A stretch of DNA of 56,055 nucleotides from the NCBI GenBank assembly GCA_018659375.1, contig JABJMO010000023.1, positions 1 through 56,055 on the forward strand, written 5' to 3'. A program made the translations under genes and the position numbers. Below are positions 27,138-35,706 of the stretch, one piece after another; position 1 is the first letter of the stretch; every line of letters starts with the position of its first letter. Below the pieces are notes generated by a model. It saw nothing but the letters and a program-made list of their open reading frames with translations. It was not told the DNA's origin and made no database searches. Origin of the DNA: Methanobacteriota archaeon (lineage in GTDB: Archaea; Thermoplasmatota; Poseidoniia; Poseidoniales; Poseidoniaceae).

Positions 27138-28253
27138 ATGAATGAACCGAGGATCATAGTTCATTGTGACCTTGATGCATTTTATGCGGCTGTTGAAACC
27201 TTACATCATGGTTTTGACGAAGCGATTCCTCTGATAATTGGGTCAGATCCTGAAGGCGGTAGAGGAAGAGGAATAGTATCTACTTGTAACTATGCTGCGC
27301 GTAAGTTTGGAATCCGTTCTGCCATGGCAATTAGTGAAGCGTGGCGCAGATGTCCGGGAGTGCCATATGGTACTGGCACTTACATTAGAGGTAGTAGAGG
27401 CTTATACTCGAGAGCATCTCGTAAAGTCATGCAAATTTTACAAAAACCAGCGGAATATTTTGAGCAAGCAAGTATAGATGAAGCCTACCTGGATATTACT
27501 AATTGCGTATCTGGAGACTGGGACGCAGCCGTGGCTTTATGTCGGGTTTTACAAGAACAGATTATCAAAGAAATAGGATTGTCAGCTTCGTTTGGTATTG
27601 CGCCAAATAGAATATTAGCAAAAATGTCTAGTGAAGTCAACAAACCCAAGGGTATTTTTCGAATTCTTCCCGACGAAGTGAGTCAGTTTTTCGAATCAAG
27701 AGATATCAGAGAAGTACCCGGAATTGGTAAGAAAAGAGCGACTCAGTTGGCTGAATGGGGTATAACAACAGTCGATGAAATGTATGGTTATGGAGAAATT
27801 GCTCTTGCCAGAATTACTGGTGAAAGATTTGCCAACTGGATTATGATGGTTTATGAAGGAAAAACATCGAGTGAAATTAGTCCACTTCGGAGTAGAAAAT
27901 CAATTGGCAAAGAACATACCTTCGATTTTGATAAAGAGGACCATGAGATAGTTCTTGAATCATTACTTAGTTTAGTGCGTAGAGTAATGAAATCATCAAG
28001 GGAATCTGGAGTTTCTGGGCGGTTGGCAGAAGTAAAAATACGCTACACTGGTTTTGAAACACATACTCACGGTAGATCAATACCAGTAGCAATGGATGAT
28101 GATGAGGTATTTACTGGCCTAGCAAAGCGTTTGTTTGCCAATAATGCACAACAAGATCGGAATATAAGGTTAATTGGTTTTAGGCTAGGCCAACTTGATA
28201 CACCAAAAACTAAACAAACACGTTTGTTAAATTTATTTAGTGAGGAAGAATAG
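27138..28253 (+). CDS. dinB: Y-family DNA polymerase IV
   Basis: Translesion polymerase of the DinB/Dpo4 type. Catalytic carboxylates lie in VHCDLDAFYAAVE (about residues 8-20) and ASIDEAYLDIT; the nucleotide-binding palm shows SFGIAPNRILAKMSS followed by EVNKPKG. A helix-hairpin-helix follows (VPGIGKKRATQLAEWG), then the little-finger domain. The last residues, QTRLLNLFSEEE, resemble a PCNA-interacting motif (Q-x2-L-x2-L-F). Length 371 is typical. The TAG stop directly abuts the stop of the convergent valS gene. Confidence 0.95.
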   Translation: MNEPRIIVHCDLDAFYAAVETLHHGFDEAIPLIIGSDPEGGRGRGIVSTCNYAARKFGIRSAMAISEAWRRCPGVPYGTGTYIRGSRGLYSRASRKVMQILQKPAEYFEQASIDEAYLDITNCVSGDWDAAVALCRVLQEQIIKEIGLSASFGIAPNRILAKMSSEVNKPKGIFRILPDEVSQFFESRDIREVPGIGKKRATQLAEWGITTVDEMYGYGEIALARITGERFANWIMMVYEGKTSSEISPLRSRKSIGKEHTFDFDKEDHEIVLESLLSLVRRVMKSSRESGVSGRLAEVKIRYTGFETHTHGRSIPVAMDDDEVFTGLAKRLFANNAQQDRNIRLIGFRLGQLDTPKTKQTRLLNLFSEEE

Positions 28254-30734
28254 TCATTCTAAACTATGCATTGATGTAAGTATATTTGAGAATCCATGTA
28301 GACTCTCTGGTATGACAATACCAGAAATTGGCTGATTTAGAGATATACCATTCTCCTTCTTCGTGGCCCAAACATCACCATTGAAGGCTTGTAAGTCTAC
28401 TGTGGCAGACCTCAATTCTTCATCCCGTAATTGATTTGAAGTAGCAGCACTAGGAAATGCATCAACATCAACAGCAGATTTGCCATAGATGGTGCTACTG
28501 ATATGGTGAGTAAAGAATGGACATATAGGGCTAAAAGCACTCATAAAATCTCTAACTACACGATGTATAGTCCATGCTGCAGCAGTATCATCATCATATA
28601 ATCTAGACTTCACCATCTCAAGGTAATGACTTGGTAATATTCCCGTGCCAAATGTTTTCAAATTTTGTGTGGCTGTGTAAATATCTAAATTAGCCCATGA
28701 TGTCTTTACTTCAGACATCATTAGGTTAAACTCTGATAATATCCATTCGTCTTCAATATTCAAGCTCTCAGGCTTAGTGTCTAGGTCGCTTGGAACATCA
28801 AATTGGGAAGCAAATCTAGCGACATTAAATAATTTAGTTAATACTCCAAAATATCTCTTTTCAATTTCTTCAGGATTAATATGGAAATCATCACCGACTT
28901 GGGCATCACAAGCTTTCCACAAACGGAAACATTCACTACCAATTTTATTCGCTTTTAAGCTAACAGTTTTTTCTGGTCCTTTGACTTTCCATGAACCAGT
29001 ACGGCCACCTGCGCCGCATTCAAGCACAGAATCAGCATCAATGCCATTGCCTAATGATTTACTCATTTTTCTGCCCCATGGGTCCATTCCTAAACCATCA
29101 ATCCAAACATGGTTGAAGCCTGGTTTGTCGAGTAAGAGGGCAGACTTTAGTAGCGTGTAGTAAAGCCAAGTTCTGACTATCTCTTTGCCCTGCGGCCGCA
29201 ATGCTGTGGGGAATGATTTCTCAAATACCTCTGGTTGGTTTAGATATCCACTGACAAACAAATTAGAATTTGATGAATCCATCCATGTATCGAATACTTT
29301 CTCTTCACCGATAATATTGCCCATGTCTGTAGTCAATTCTGAATAAGCACCGATATCTTGACGAGTGTCGCGATTTATTACGCGACTGCCTGCAGGTGGT
29401 GATTCTCTCCATGGTTGAACGTAAGTTCCAGATGGTGGAACTATGATGTGTTTAGTATCCTCACTGTACCATATCGGTATTTCGGTATGATACCATCTGC
29501 GACGAGATATTGGCCAATCGATACTTATGTTATCCATCCAGTCAAGTAGAAATTGACGGTTTCTGTGTGGATGAAATTTAATATCCTCAATTAATTCTTT
29601 CATTCTACCCTGAATATGAGTTTGCCTGACATACCACTCTTTTAGTAGAATGATTTCAACAGGATTCTTCCCTCTTTCAGATACTGGTACTTCTTGATCT
29701 CGCTCTTCAATTTTGGCAACTTTGCCATTTTCATTAAGGTACTCAATAATAGAGTTGCGTGCTTCAATCACTGTCATATTTGACCATTGGCCTGCGATTG
29801 TGGTCATCCGCCCTTCCAAATTAATGGCTTGAAATGGAGTTAGCCCGAGTTCACGAAACACTGCAACGTCATTTTGATCGCCAAAGGAACAAACCATCAA
29901 AACACCTGAACCAAAATCAGATTTTACAGATGGATGGGTCAGGATTTCTACAGTATTATCTCGACCATCAACAGGTAACGGCAGCGAGATTGTTTTGCCA
30001 ACTAAATGTCGATATCTGTCATCATCTGGATGAACAACAATAACTCCACATGCACAAATTAACTCAGGTCTAGTTGTAGAGATAATTATCTCCGTTCCAT
30101 CATCTAATTGCCACTTAACATCTACGAGTTTTGTTTTGCGTGGTAGTCTTTCTACTTCTGCATCAGCAATTGTAGTGCCTTCGACTGGGTCGTAGATATT
30201 TGGTCGTAAATCCTCAATAATAGTACCGTTCTTGAATAATTCTACAAATATTGCTTGTGTGACTGCGCGATAATTTGGTGCATCTGTAAGATACTCTTTG
30301 TCAAAATCACAGGACAGACCCACTCTCTTAGCAGTATTTCTCATGGCTTGTGTGAATTCTTCGATGGTCTCTTGACATAACCTTAAGAATTCAGCACGGT
30401 CATAAGTTTTCATCTTTCTCTTGGTGTTTTTTTCAACAGTAAATTCTATGTTAATTCCGTTACGGTCCACGCCCCAAGGAAAGTATACTTCCTTGCCGAG
30501 TAATCTTTGTGACCTAGCAATTACATCAATCATAGAGTATTGTGCAACAGCTCCAATATGCCAGGTCCCAGAGGGATATGGTGGTGGTGTGTCAATAACA
30601 AATATCTCTTTTCCGGAGTCTGGATTAAACCCGTATCTCTTGGAATATTCTGTTGCATCAGACGAATGCTCGGTCTGAATTTTCTTCTCTAGGTCTACTG
30701 ACCATCTTTTCTCATTCAATCTTGGAGTTGGCAT
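28254..30734 (-). CDS. valS: Valyl-tRNA synthetase
   Basis: Class I synthetase of 826 residues. The first nucleotide-binding signature is PPPYPSGTWHIGAV, where the last His of HIGH is replaced by Ala; the second is GRKMSKSLGN and is intact. Next to the first is FPWGVDRNGINIE, the substrate-binding loop. The CP1 editing domain begins ISTTRPELICACGVI and contains VCSFGDQNDV, which resembles the ValRS sequence rather than IleRS or LeuRS and supports the assignment. The anticodon-binding helical domain follows. ATG 30734 is preceded by GGTGAGG and is preferred to GTG 30752. Divergent from the RND transporter gene. Confidence 0.92.
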   Translation of the reverse strand: MPTPRLNEKRWSVDLEKKIQTEHSSDATEYSKRYGFNPDSGKEIFVIDTPPPYPSGTWHIGAVAQYSMIDVIARSQRLLGKEVYFPWGVDRNGINIEFTVEKNTKRKMKTYDRAEFLRLCQETIEEFTQAMRNTAKRVGLSCDFDKEYLTDAPNYRAVTQAIFVELFKNGTIIEDLRPNIYDPVEGTTIADAEVERLPRKTKLVDVKWQLDDGTEIIISTTRPELICACGVIVVHPDDDRYRHLVGKTISLPLPVDGRDNTVEILTHPSVKSDFGSGVLMVCSFGDQNDVAVFRELGLTPFQAINLEGRMTTIAGQWSNMTVIEARNSIIEYLNENGKVAKIEERDQEVPVSERGKNPVEIILLKEWYVRQTHIQGRMKELIEDIKFHPHRNRQFLLDWMDNISIDWPISRRRWYHTEIPIWYSEDTKHIIVPPSGTYVQPWRESPPAGSRVINRDTRQDIGAYSELTTDMGNIIGEEKVFDTWMDSSNSNLFVSGYLNQPEVFEKSFPTALRPQGKEIVRTWLYYTLLKSALLLDKPGFNHVWIDGLGMDPWGRKMSKSLGNGIDADSVLECGAGGRTGSWKVKGPEKTVSLKANKIGSECFRLWKACDAQVGDDFHINPEEIEKRYFGVLTKLFNVARFASQFDVPSDLDTKPESLNIEDEWILSEFNLMMSEVKTSWANLDIYTATQNLKTFGTGILPSHYLEMVKSRLYDDDTAAAWTIHRVVRDFMSAFSPICPFFTHHISSTIYGKSAVDVDAFPSAATSNQLRDEELRSATVDLQAFNGDVWATKKENGISLNQPISGIVIPESLHGFSNILTSMHSLE

Positions 30735-30891
30735 ATGCCTCACCGGCCCCACGCTCGTTAATAGTACGGGTCCAACCTGCCCAATACTTACCTGCTATCA
30801 AACCAACGGATGGTCTGGTATTATCATTAACTTTAGTCATATAGTCGGTAAACATTAGAAGAGAGTACTCTTGGGATAGCATGGGAAGACA

Positions 30892-33800
30892 ATGTCGGAA
30901 GGGAAAGATAATCCTGAACCTTCTATGGAAAGTCGTAAATTTTCCAAACGAATTGGGGCTTTGGCTGAATATAGTCGTTCCAAAATTCAAACAGGTGCAG
31001 TTGATTTGACTGCAAGAGTCAAGGATTTTCGCGCTAAATCTGCTATTGATGCGGTTTTAGATGCACCAGACCGCTTCAAGCGTGAGTGGCAAAAAAGTGG
31101 TGCAACTGGTGCAATTACTAGATATCCTGTAGCGGTAATTACCATATTTCTGTTACTTACGGCATACTTTGTAACTCAATCCGGTTTCCTTGATGATACG
31201 CGTTTTGATGACGATTTAGATAACCCTGCACTGAATGTTAATGGGGATATGGAAGTTTATTTGCCTGAGGGAAGCCAAGTAGCAGAACTAATTGCGTTAG
31301 TTGAAGAAGATTGGTCTACCAACGTGATGATTATTTATGTCGAATCAGGTACAAGGAATATTACTGACCAAAGAATCTTACAAGAGATGAGTTATGTTGA
31401 AAAAGAACTTAATCCGTATCTTTCAGACTCTGAAAACGATAGGGTCATTTACATTCTTTCATTATCAACAGTACTCAAAGAAGTTAATTCAAGTGCTCCA
31501 AGAGTAAGAGAGGCGTTCGTTACTGAACTTGGCCAACTAGGATGTGCTCCTGGTTTAGATGAATGCGCAACTGCAGATGCTGCTGAAGCAATTAACACGG
31601 TATTTGCTGAGACAGATGACCAGTTTGGCGGTTCATATGAAATTCCTAGTCAGACTACAATTGACTTAGTAATCAATGAAATGTATGAAGAAGACGGAAC
31701 TCCTACGCCGGGTTTAGACAAATTGGCCAGAGATGTTTGTACTGGTGGTGATGGAGATTGTGGTGGTCCAGATGGTTTACTTGATCGAGCCATTATGGCA
31801 GTAGCAGTTGTCGAAGACCCAAATTATCCAGCTAAAAAATTAATAGAAGATACTCAGAAACAATTAGATCAACTTCGCACCCAAGAAAGGTATTGTGATG
31901 ATACCAATGGTGACGGAATACCAGATCCTGAATCTGGTCTATGTGATTGGGATGATTTGAACCTAACAATGACATTAACAGGTCCTGTTCCAATTACCAA
32001 TGCTGTCACAGAATTTTCCTTCAAGTTGTTTTGGGAAATATTCCCAACTGCAATTGTCTTAGTTGCGCTTGGATTATTCATATTCCACTCTGATTTATTG
32101 CAGACAGGTATTACAGGAATGAGGCCCATACAGGGTATGAAGGTGGTGATTATTGCAGGTCTGCCGACGTTATGCTCGGTATTTTGGACGCTGGGTATTA
32201 TTGGGGCGTCGAATTATGAAGTTACGATGACTGTTATCATTGTTGGTCCCATTTTACTTGCTTTAGGAGTATCATATGGATTGCACATAACTAATCGATA
32301 TGCCGAGGAAGATGGTACTAAGTCGGAAAAAATGCGGGCTTCCCTATCATCGACTGGGAAAGCAGTATTTTTATCTGCAGTTACAACGGTAATAGGATTT
32401 ATTTCTCTAGTTTTCACCCCTATGGCTCCAATACAGACAGTTGGAATAGCACTTTCGGGAGGAATCATTGTTGTTTACATCCTTACGATGTTCATGGTTC
32501 CTAATCTGACATTATTACTTGATTTACGTAAACCTAAACACCCTCCACTCAAAGCTTTCGAAATATTGGTTGAGGCTCCGATAAAATATAGTAAAGCAAT
32601 TATTGGAGTATTTATACTGCTAATATTGCTATCTGCTACAATAGGTCAAGCAAATGTAAGGGAAGATATTGACTTGCTAGGTATGGCTCCAGAAGGCGAA
32701 GACCCGGTAATCAAGATGAAGCAATACTCTGATGATTTTAATGCTGGTCAAATCGGTATGGTGCTTATCCACGCAAATGTTACTGGAGATACTAACGATG
32801 CTGATACAGGAAATGATGACCCTGCTGAGAACTTAAAGCGGATTGATCAATTGGAAAGCAAATTAAATACAGTCAAAGATACTTCAGCAGTTTCAATAGT
32901 CTTTTTGATGAAATCGACCGGTTTTGCACCAACTGTATCAGGAGCACAACTCTATGAATTCGTCAATTTAACTCCCTTGCCTGACGACATTAAAGAAACT
33001 GCTGAAGTTCTACTAAACCAAGAGGTTACTGCAGACGCATCATTCTGGGATTTGCTAATCCAACCAGATAATTATGGTCTGCCTGGTACCACACAATCTC
33101 AGATATTCTTACTCAATGTATTCTACGCTTCCATTACGGATGAAACCAGAGAGATTTTCATCAATGAAGATTTTGATAGAACCTTGATTTATGTTGACAT
33201 GCCGTTTATACCTGTTGCAGAAACAGCATCAAGTGTTGAAGAAGTCAATCAACATGCGGATTCATTTAGGTCTGTAGATAGCGGCAGAGCCGAACATCTC
33301 ACGGGTGTTGCAGCAACAGCAATTGAAGTAAACGAACTAATTGTAGGATCTCAATATACCTCGCTGGCATTTGCTATTATCTTGACTCTAATTGTTTTAG
33401 CAGTTGTATTCAAAGATATCAAGTACTCCTTTTGGACTACTTCCCCTGTTATTGCCACAGTTGCTTTGCAATGGTTAGTTATGTGGCAAATGGATGTCAC
33501 ACTTTCATTAGTAACGGTAATGATTGGTTCTATCTTAGTTGGAGTCGGTGTTGATTTCTCTATTCACATATCTAATAGAATCAGGGAGCTAGGTGGCGGC
33601 ATAAAAGCCATCAGGACAGCTGCAGTAGGTACTGGTATGTCGTTGTTTGAGGCAGCAATAGTCACTTCTTTGGGTATGATAACCGCTTACCAAATCCCAA
33701 TACCGGAAATCAAACCGTTCATCACTGTAATCCTAATTTTGTTATGGGTTGCGGCTGCAAGTGCGCTGATATTATTACCAGCAATATTTGTCACTTTAGA

Positions 33801-33930
33801 TAAAATGGGCATTGGTGCTGTTAGTAGTTCAACAGGCATGGCGAGAAAGTTGGGGCTAATATCTGGCCAAAAATCCGATGTTGATGTATTAGATGCCGCT
33901 ATTTCTAACGAAATTAAAGATGCATGGTAA
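30892..33930 (+). CDS. RND/MMPL-family transporter, 1012 aa
   Basis: Two-fold repeated membrane transporter of the RND superfamily (MMPL/HpnN-like). About 80 charged cytoplasmic residues precede TM1 (VAVITIFLLLTAYFVTQ). A large outward loop follows (about 100-375), then five helices (about 378-545). TM7 is near 566-583, the second outer loop about 584-820, and five more helices run from about 822 to 980, including VTVMIGSILVGVGVDFSIH. The two halves align (LALGVSYGLHITNRY and LVGVGVDFSIHISNR). The first outer loop has three short cysteine pairs and a Ca-type motif, DTNGDGIPDPESGLCDWDD (about 336-354). Substrate unknown; related proteins export lipids or hydrophobic compounds. Confidence 0.87.
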   Translation: MSEGKDNPEPSMESRKFSKRIGALAEYSRSKIQTGAVDLTARVKDFRAKSAIDAVLDAPDRFKREWQKSGATGAITRYPVAVITIFLLLTAYFVTQSGFLDDTRFDDDLDNPALNVNGDMEVYLPEGSQVAELIALVEEDWSTNVMIIYVESGTRNITDQRILQEMSYVEKELNPYLSDSENDRVIYILSLSTVLKEVNSSAPRVREAFVTELGQLGCAPGLDECATADAAEAINTVFAETDDQFGGSYEIPSQTTIDLVINEMYEEDGTPTPGLDKLARDVCTGGDGDCGGPDGLLDRAIMAVAVVEDPNYPAKKLIEDTQKQLDQLRTQERYCDDTNGDGIPDPESGLCDWDDLNLTMTLTGPVPITNAVTEFSFKLFWEIFPTAIVLVALGLFIFHSDLLQTGITGMRPIQGMKVVIIAGLPTLCSVFWTLGIIGASNYEVTMTVIIVGPILLALGVSYGLHITNRYAEEDGTKSEKMRASLSSTGKAVFLSAVTTVIGFISLVFTPMAPIQTVGIALSGGIIVVYILTMFMVPNLTLLLDLRKPKHPPLKAFEILVEAPIKYSKAIIGVFILLILLSATIGQANVREDIDLLGMAPEGEDPVIKMKQYSDDFNAGQIGMVLIHANVTGDTNDADTGNDDPAENLKRIDQLESKLNTVKDTSAVSIVFLMKSTGFAPTVSGAQLYEFVNLTPLPDDIKETAEVLLNQEVTADASFWDLLIQPDNYGLPGTTQSQIFLLNVFYASITDETREIFINEDFDRTLIYVDMPFIPVAETASSVEEVNQHADSFRSVDSGRAEHLTGVAATAIEVNELIVGSQYTSLAFAIILTLIVLAVVFKDIKYSFWTTSPVIATVALQWLVMWQMDVTLSLVTVMIGSILVGVGVDFSIHISNRIRELGGGIKAIRTAAVGTGMSLFEAAIVTSLGMITAYQIPIPEIKPFITVILILLWVAAASALILLPAIFVTLDKMGIGAVSSSTGMARKLGLISGQKSDVDVLDAAISNEIKDAW

Positions 33931-33967
33931 TCCAAATCTCAAAAGAGCGGGAAGTTTTGGAAGTATC

Positions 33968-34447
33968 ATGGCCGGCTATTGGTTAATGAAGTCAGAACCC
34001 CATGTGTACCCTTACGAGCAATTAGTTGCAGACGGTTCTACTCACTGGGATGGTGTTAGAAATTATCAAGCTAGAAATATGATGAGGGATGATATGAAAA
34101 TGGGCGATTTAGTGTTATTTTATCATTCCAATCACAAACCTCCTCACATTGCGGGAATAGCCAGAGTTTGCAAAGAAGGATACCCAGATTTTACTGCTCA
34201 AGATACTAATTCTAAATATTTTGATGAAAAAGCTAATCCTGAAAATCCACGATGGATGATGGTGGATATTGAACCAGTGATGGGTTTGAAAGAAATTATA
34301 CCGCTAGATGCAGTGAGGAATAATCCAGAATGTGATGGGATGTTACTTGTTAGAAAAGGTCAGAGACTTTCAGTTCAACCGGTCGAAGAAGAACACTTTT
34401 CTGCGGTATTGCGAATGGCTAAAATGACACTTGAGGATTTGAGTTGA
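33968..34447 (+). CDS. EVE-domain protein
   Basis: A 159-residue single-domain EVE/PUA-like protein. The family signature YWLMKSEPHVYPYEQL begins at residue 4; further marks are HWDGVRNYQARNMMRD, GDLVLFYHSNHKPPHIAGIA and a VDIEPV strand. EVE domains bind modified bases in DNA or RNA. Stand-alone forms are common in bacteria and some archaea; no restriction or defence genes lie near it here, so a housekeeping role is likelier. ATG 33968 fits the family start; the open frame from 33893 overlaps the transporter gene and is not used. Followed four bases later by an aminotransferase gene, probably in one operon. Confidence 0.9.
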   Translation: MAGYWLMKSEPHVYPYEQLVADGSTHWDGVRNYQARNMMRDDMKMGDLVLFYHSNHKPPHIAGIARVCKEGYPDFTAQDTNSKYFDEKANPENPRWMMVDIEPVMGLKEIIPLDAVRNNPECDGMLLVRKGQRLSVQPVEEEHFSAVLRMAKMTLEDLS

Positions 34448-34451
34448 GATA

Positions 34452-35666
34452 ATGGCCAGACCACAAGTTCCAGTTGCTGCAAGAGCTGCTAATATTGAAT
34501 ATGCGATACGTGATGTAGTTGTACCAGCAAGCAAACTAGAAGCCGAAGGGCATGAAATTTTAAAACTCAATATTGGTGATCCAATTGCCTATCCTGGATT
34601 GCCAACTCCAAAACATATGGTTGAGGCATATGTGCAAGCGTTGCGAAACGGCAATAATGGCTACTCACCGTCCTATGGTATTTCTGATTTGAGGTCCTCA
34701 ATTGCCCAAGACGAAAGGCGCAAAGGTTGGCCAGCAAGACAAGAAGACATCTATGTATGCCACGGTGTTACAGAAGCATTACAAATTATATTTGCTGCAA
34801 CTTTAGAGTCGGGTGATGAAGTACTTGCTCCAGGTCCGCATTATCCTCCATACATGGCTTATCCTCAGATGTATGGCGCCCAAACAGTGGAATACAAGTT
34901 GAATCCAAATGATGGTTGGAAATTGGATTTTGATGACATAGAAGCAAAAATGTCAGATGATGTCAAACTTCTAGTTTTGATTAACCCAAATAACCCATGT
35001 GGTGCAGTAGTTGGCAAAGACGAAATTTTTCGTTTGCTATCAATTGTTAGAAAATATCCCAATTGTATCGTGATTGCCGATGAGATATATGATGGATTAG
35101 ATTTCACAGGGGAGCAAAAAAGCGTGGCAAGTCTTTCACCAGATGTACCAGTCTTAGTTTTAAATGGAGTCTCTAAGGTATTTTATGCACCAGGGTGGAG
35201 AATTGGCTACCTTGGAATACATGATCCCAAAGCAAGGCTAACATTAGTGCGAGATGGTATTGAGCGACTATTACGTTCAAGACTGTGTGCGTCAACTCCA
35301 GCACAACTTGGCTACTTAGCAGGACTTGATTCTGACCGAGCTTGGATGAAATCATATTCGGAGAAAATTATCACACAAAGGAACCTGTGTGTCGATAGAA
35401 TTGCTAAGATAGAAGGGTTAGAAGTCCAATCATCAGGAGGAGCGTTCTATATGTTTGTCAAATTACTTGATGATAGATGGGCAGAAAACGATAAGGATTT
35501 TGTCCTTCAATTATTACATGAAGAACACGTTCTAGTAGTACATGGGAGCGGATTTTCAGCTGAACTTGGCAAGGGTCATTTTAGGATTGTCTATCTGCCA
35601 AATATTGATGTCTTGAATGATGCATTCGACCGAATAGAGCGATTTTTAATTCGTCATAGAGTCTAA
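34452..35666 (+). CDS. Class I/II aminotransferase (alanine/aspartate-type)
   Basis: PLP-dependent fold-type I aminotransferase of 404 residues. Landmarks: LNIGDPIAYPGLPTP at the N-terminus, YSPSYGISDLR, LVLINPNNPCGAV, IADEIYDGLDF, the PLP lysine in LNGVSKVFYAPGWRIGY and the carboxylate-binding Arg in KGHFRIVYL. The IGDP...TP start and SKxFYxPGWRxGY motif resemble archaeal and bacterial alanine aminotransferases (AlaA-like), but aspartate or aromatic substrates cannot be excluded. It follows the EVE gene by four bases. Confidence 0.88.
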   Translation: MARPQVPVAARAANIEYAIRDVVVPASKLEAEGHEILKLNIGDPIAYPGLPTPKHMVEAYVQALRNGNNGYSPSYGISDLRSSIAQDERRKGWPARQEDIYVCHGVTEALQIIFAATLESGDEVLAPGPHYPPYMAYPQMYGAQTVEYKLNPNDGWKLDFDDIEAKMSDDVKLLVLINPNNPCGAVVGKDEIFRLLSIVRKYPNCIVIADEIYDGLDFTGEQKSVASLSPDVPVLVLNGVSKVFYAPGWRIGYLGIHDPKARLTLVRDGIERLLRSRLCASTPAQLGYLAGLDSDRAWMKSYSEKIITQRNLCVDRIAKIEGLEVQSSGGAFYMFVKLLDDRWAENDKDFVLQLLHEEHVLVVHGSGFSAELGKGHFRIVYLPNIDVLNDAFDRIERFLIRHRV

Positions 35667-35706
35667 TCACCGAAGTATTCATTTGCAGAGAATCCGCCGC
35701 TGGTTT

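Noticed and set aside
28254-30734. Leucyl- or isoleucyl-tRNA synthetase
   Set aside because: The editing-domain sequence VCSFGDQNDV and the DRNG loop fit ValRS better; overall length and order agree.
30862-30871. Ten-base palindrome AGAGTACTCT before the RND transporter gene
   Set aside because: Short, single, and 20 bases from the ATG with no second copy; could easily be chance.
33968-34447. EVE domain as a sign of a defence island
   Set aside because: Neighbours are a transporter and an aminotransferase; no nuclease, methylase or other defence gene is near.
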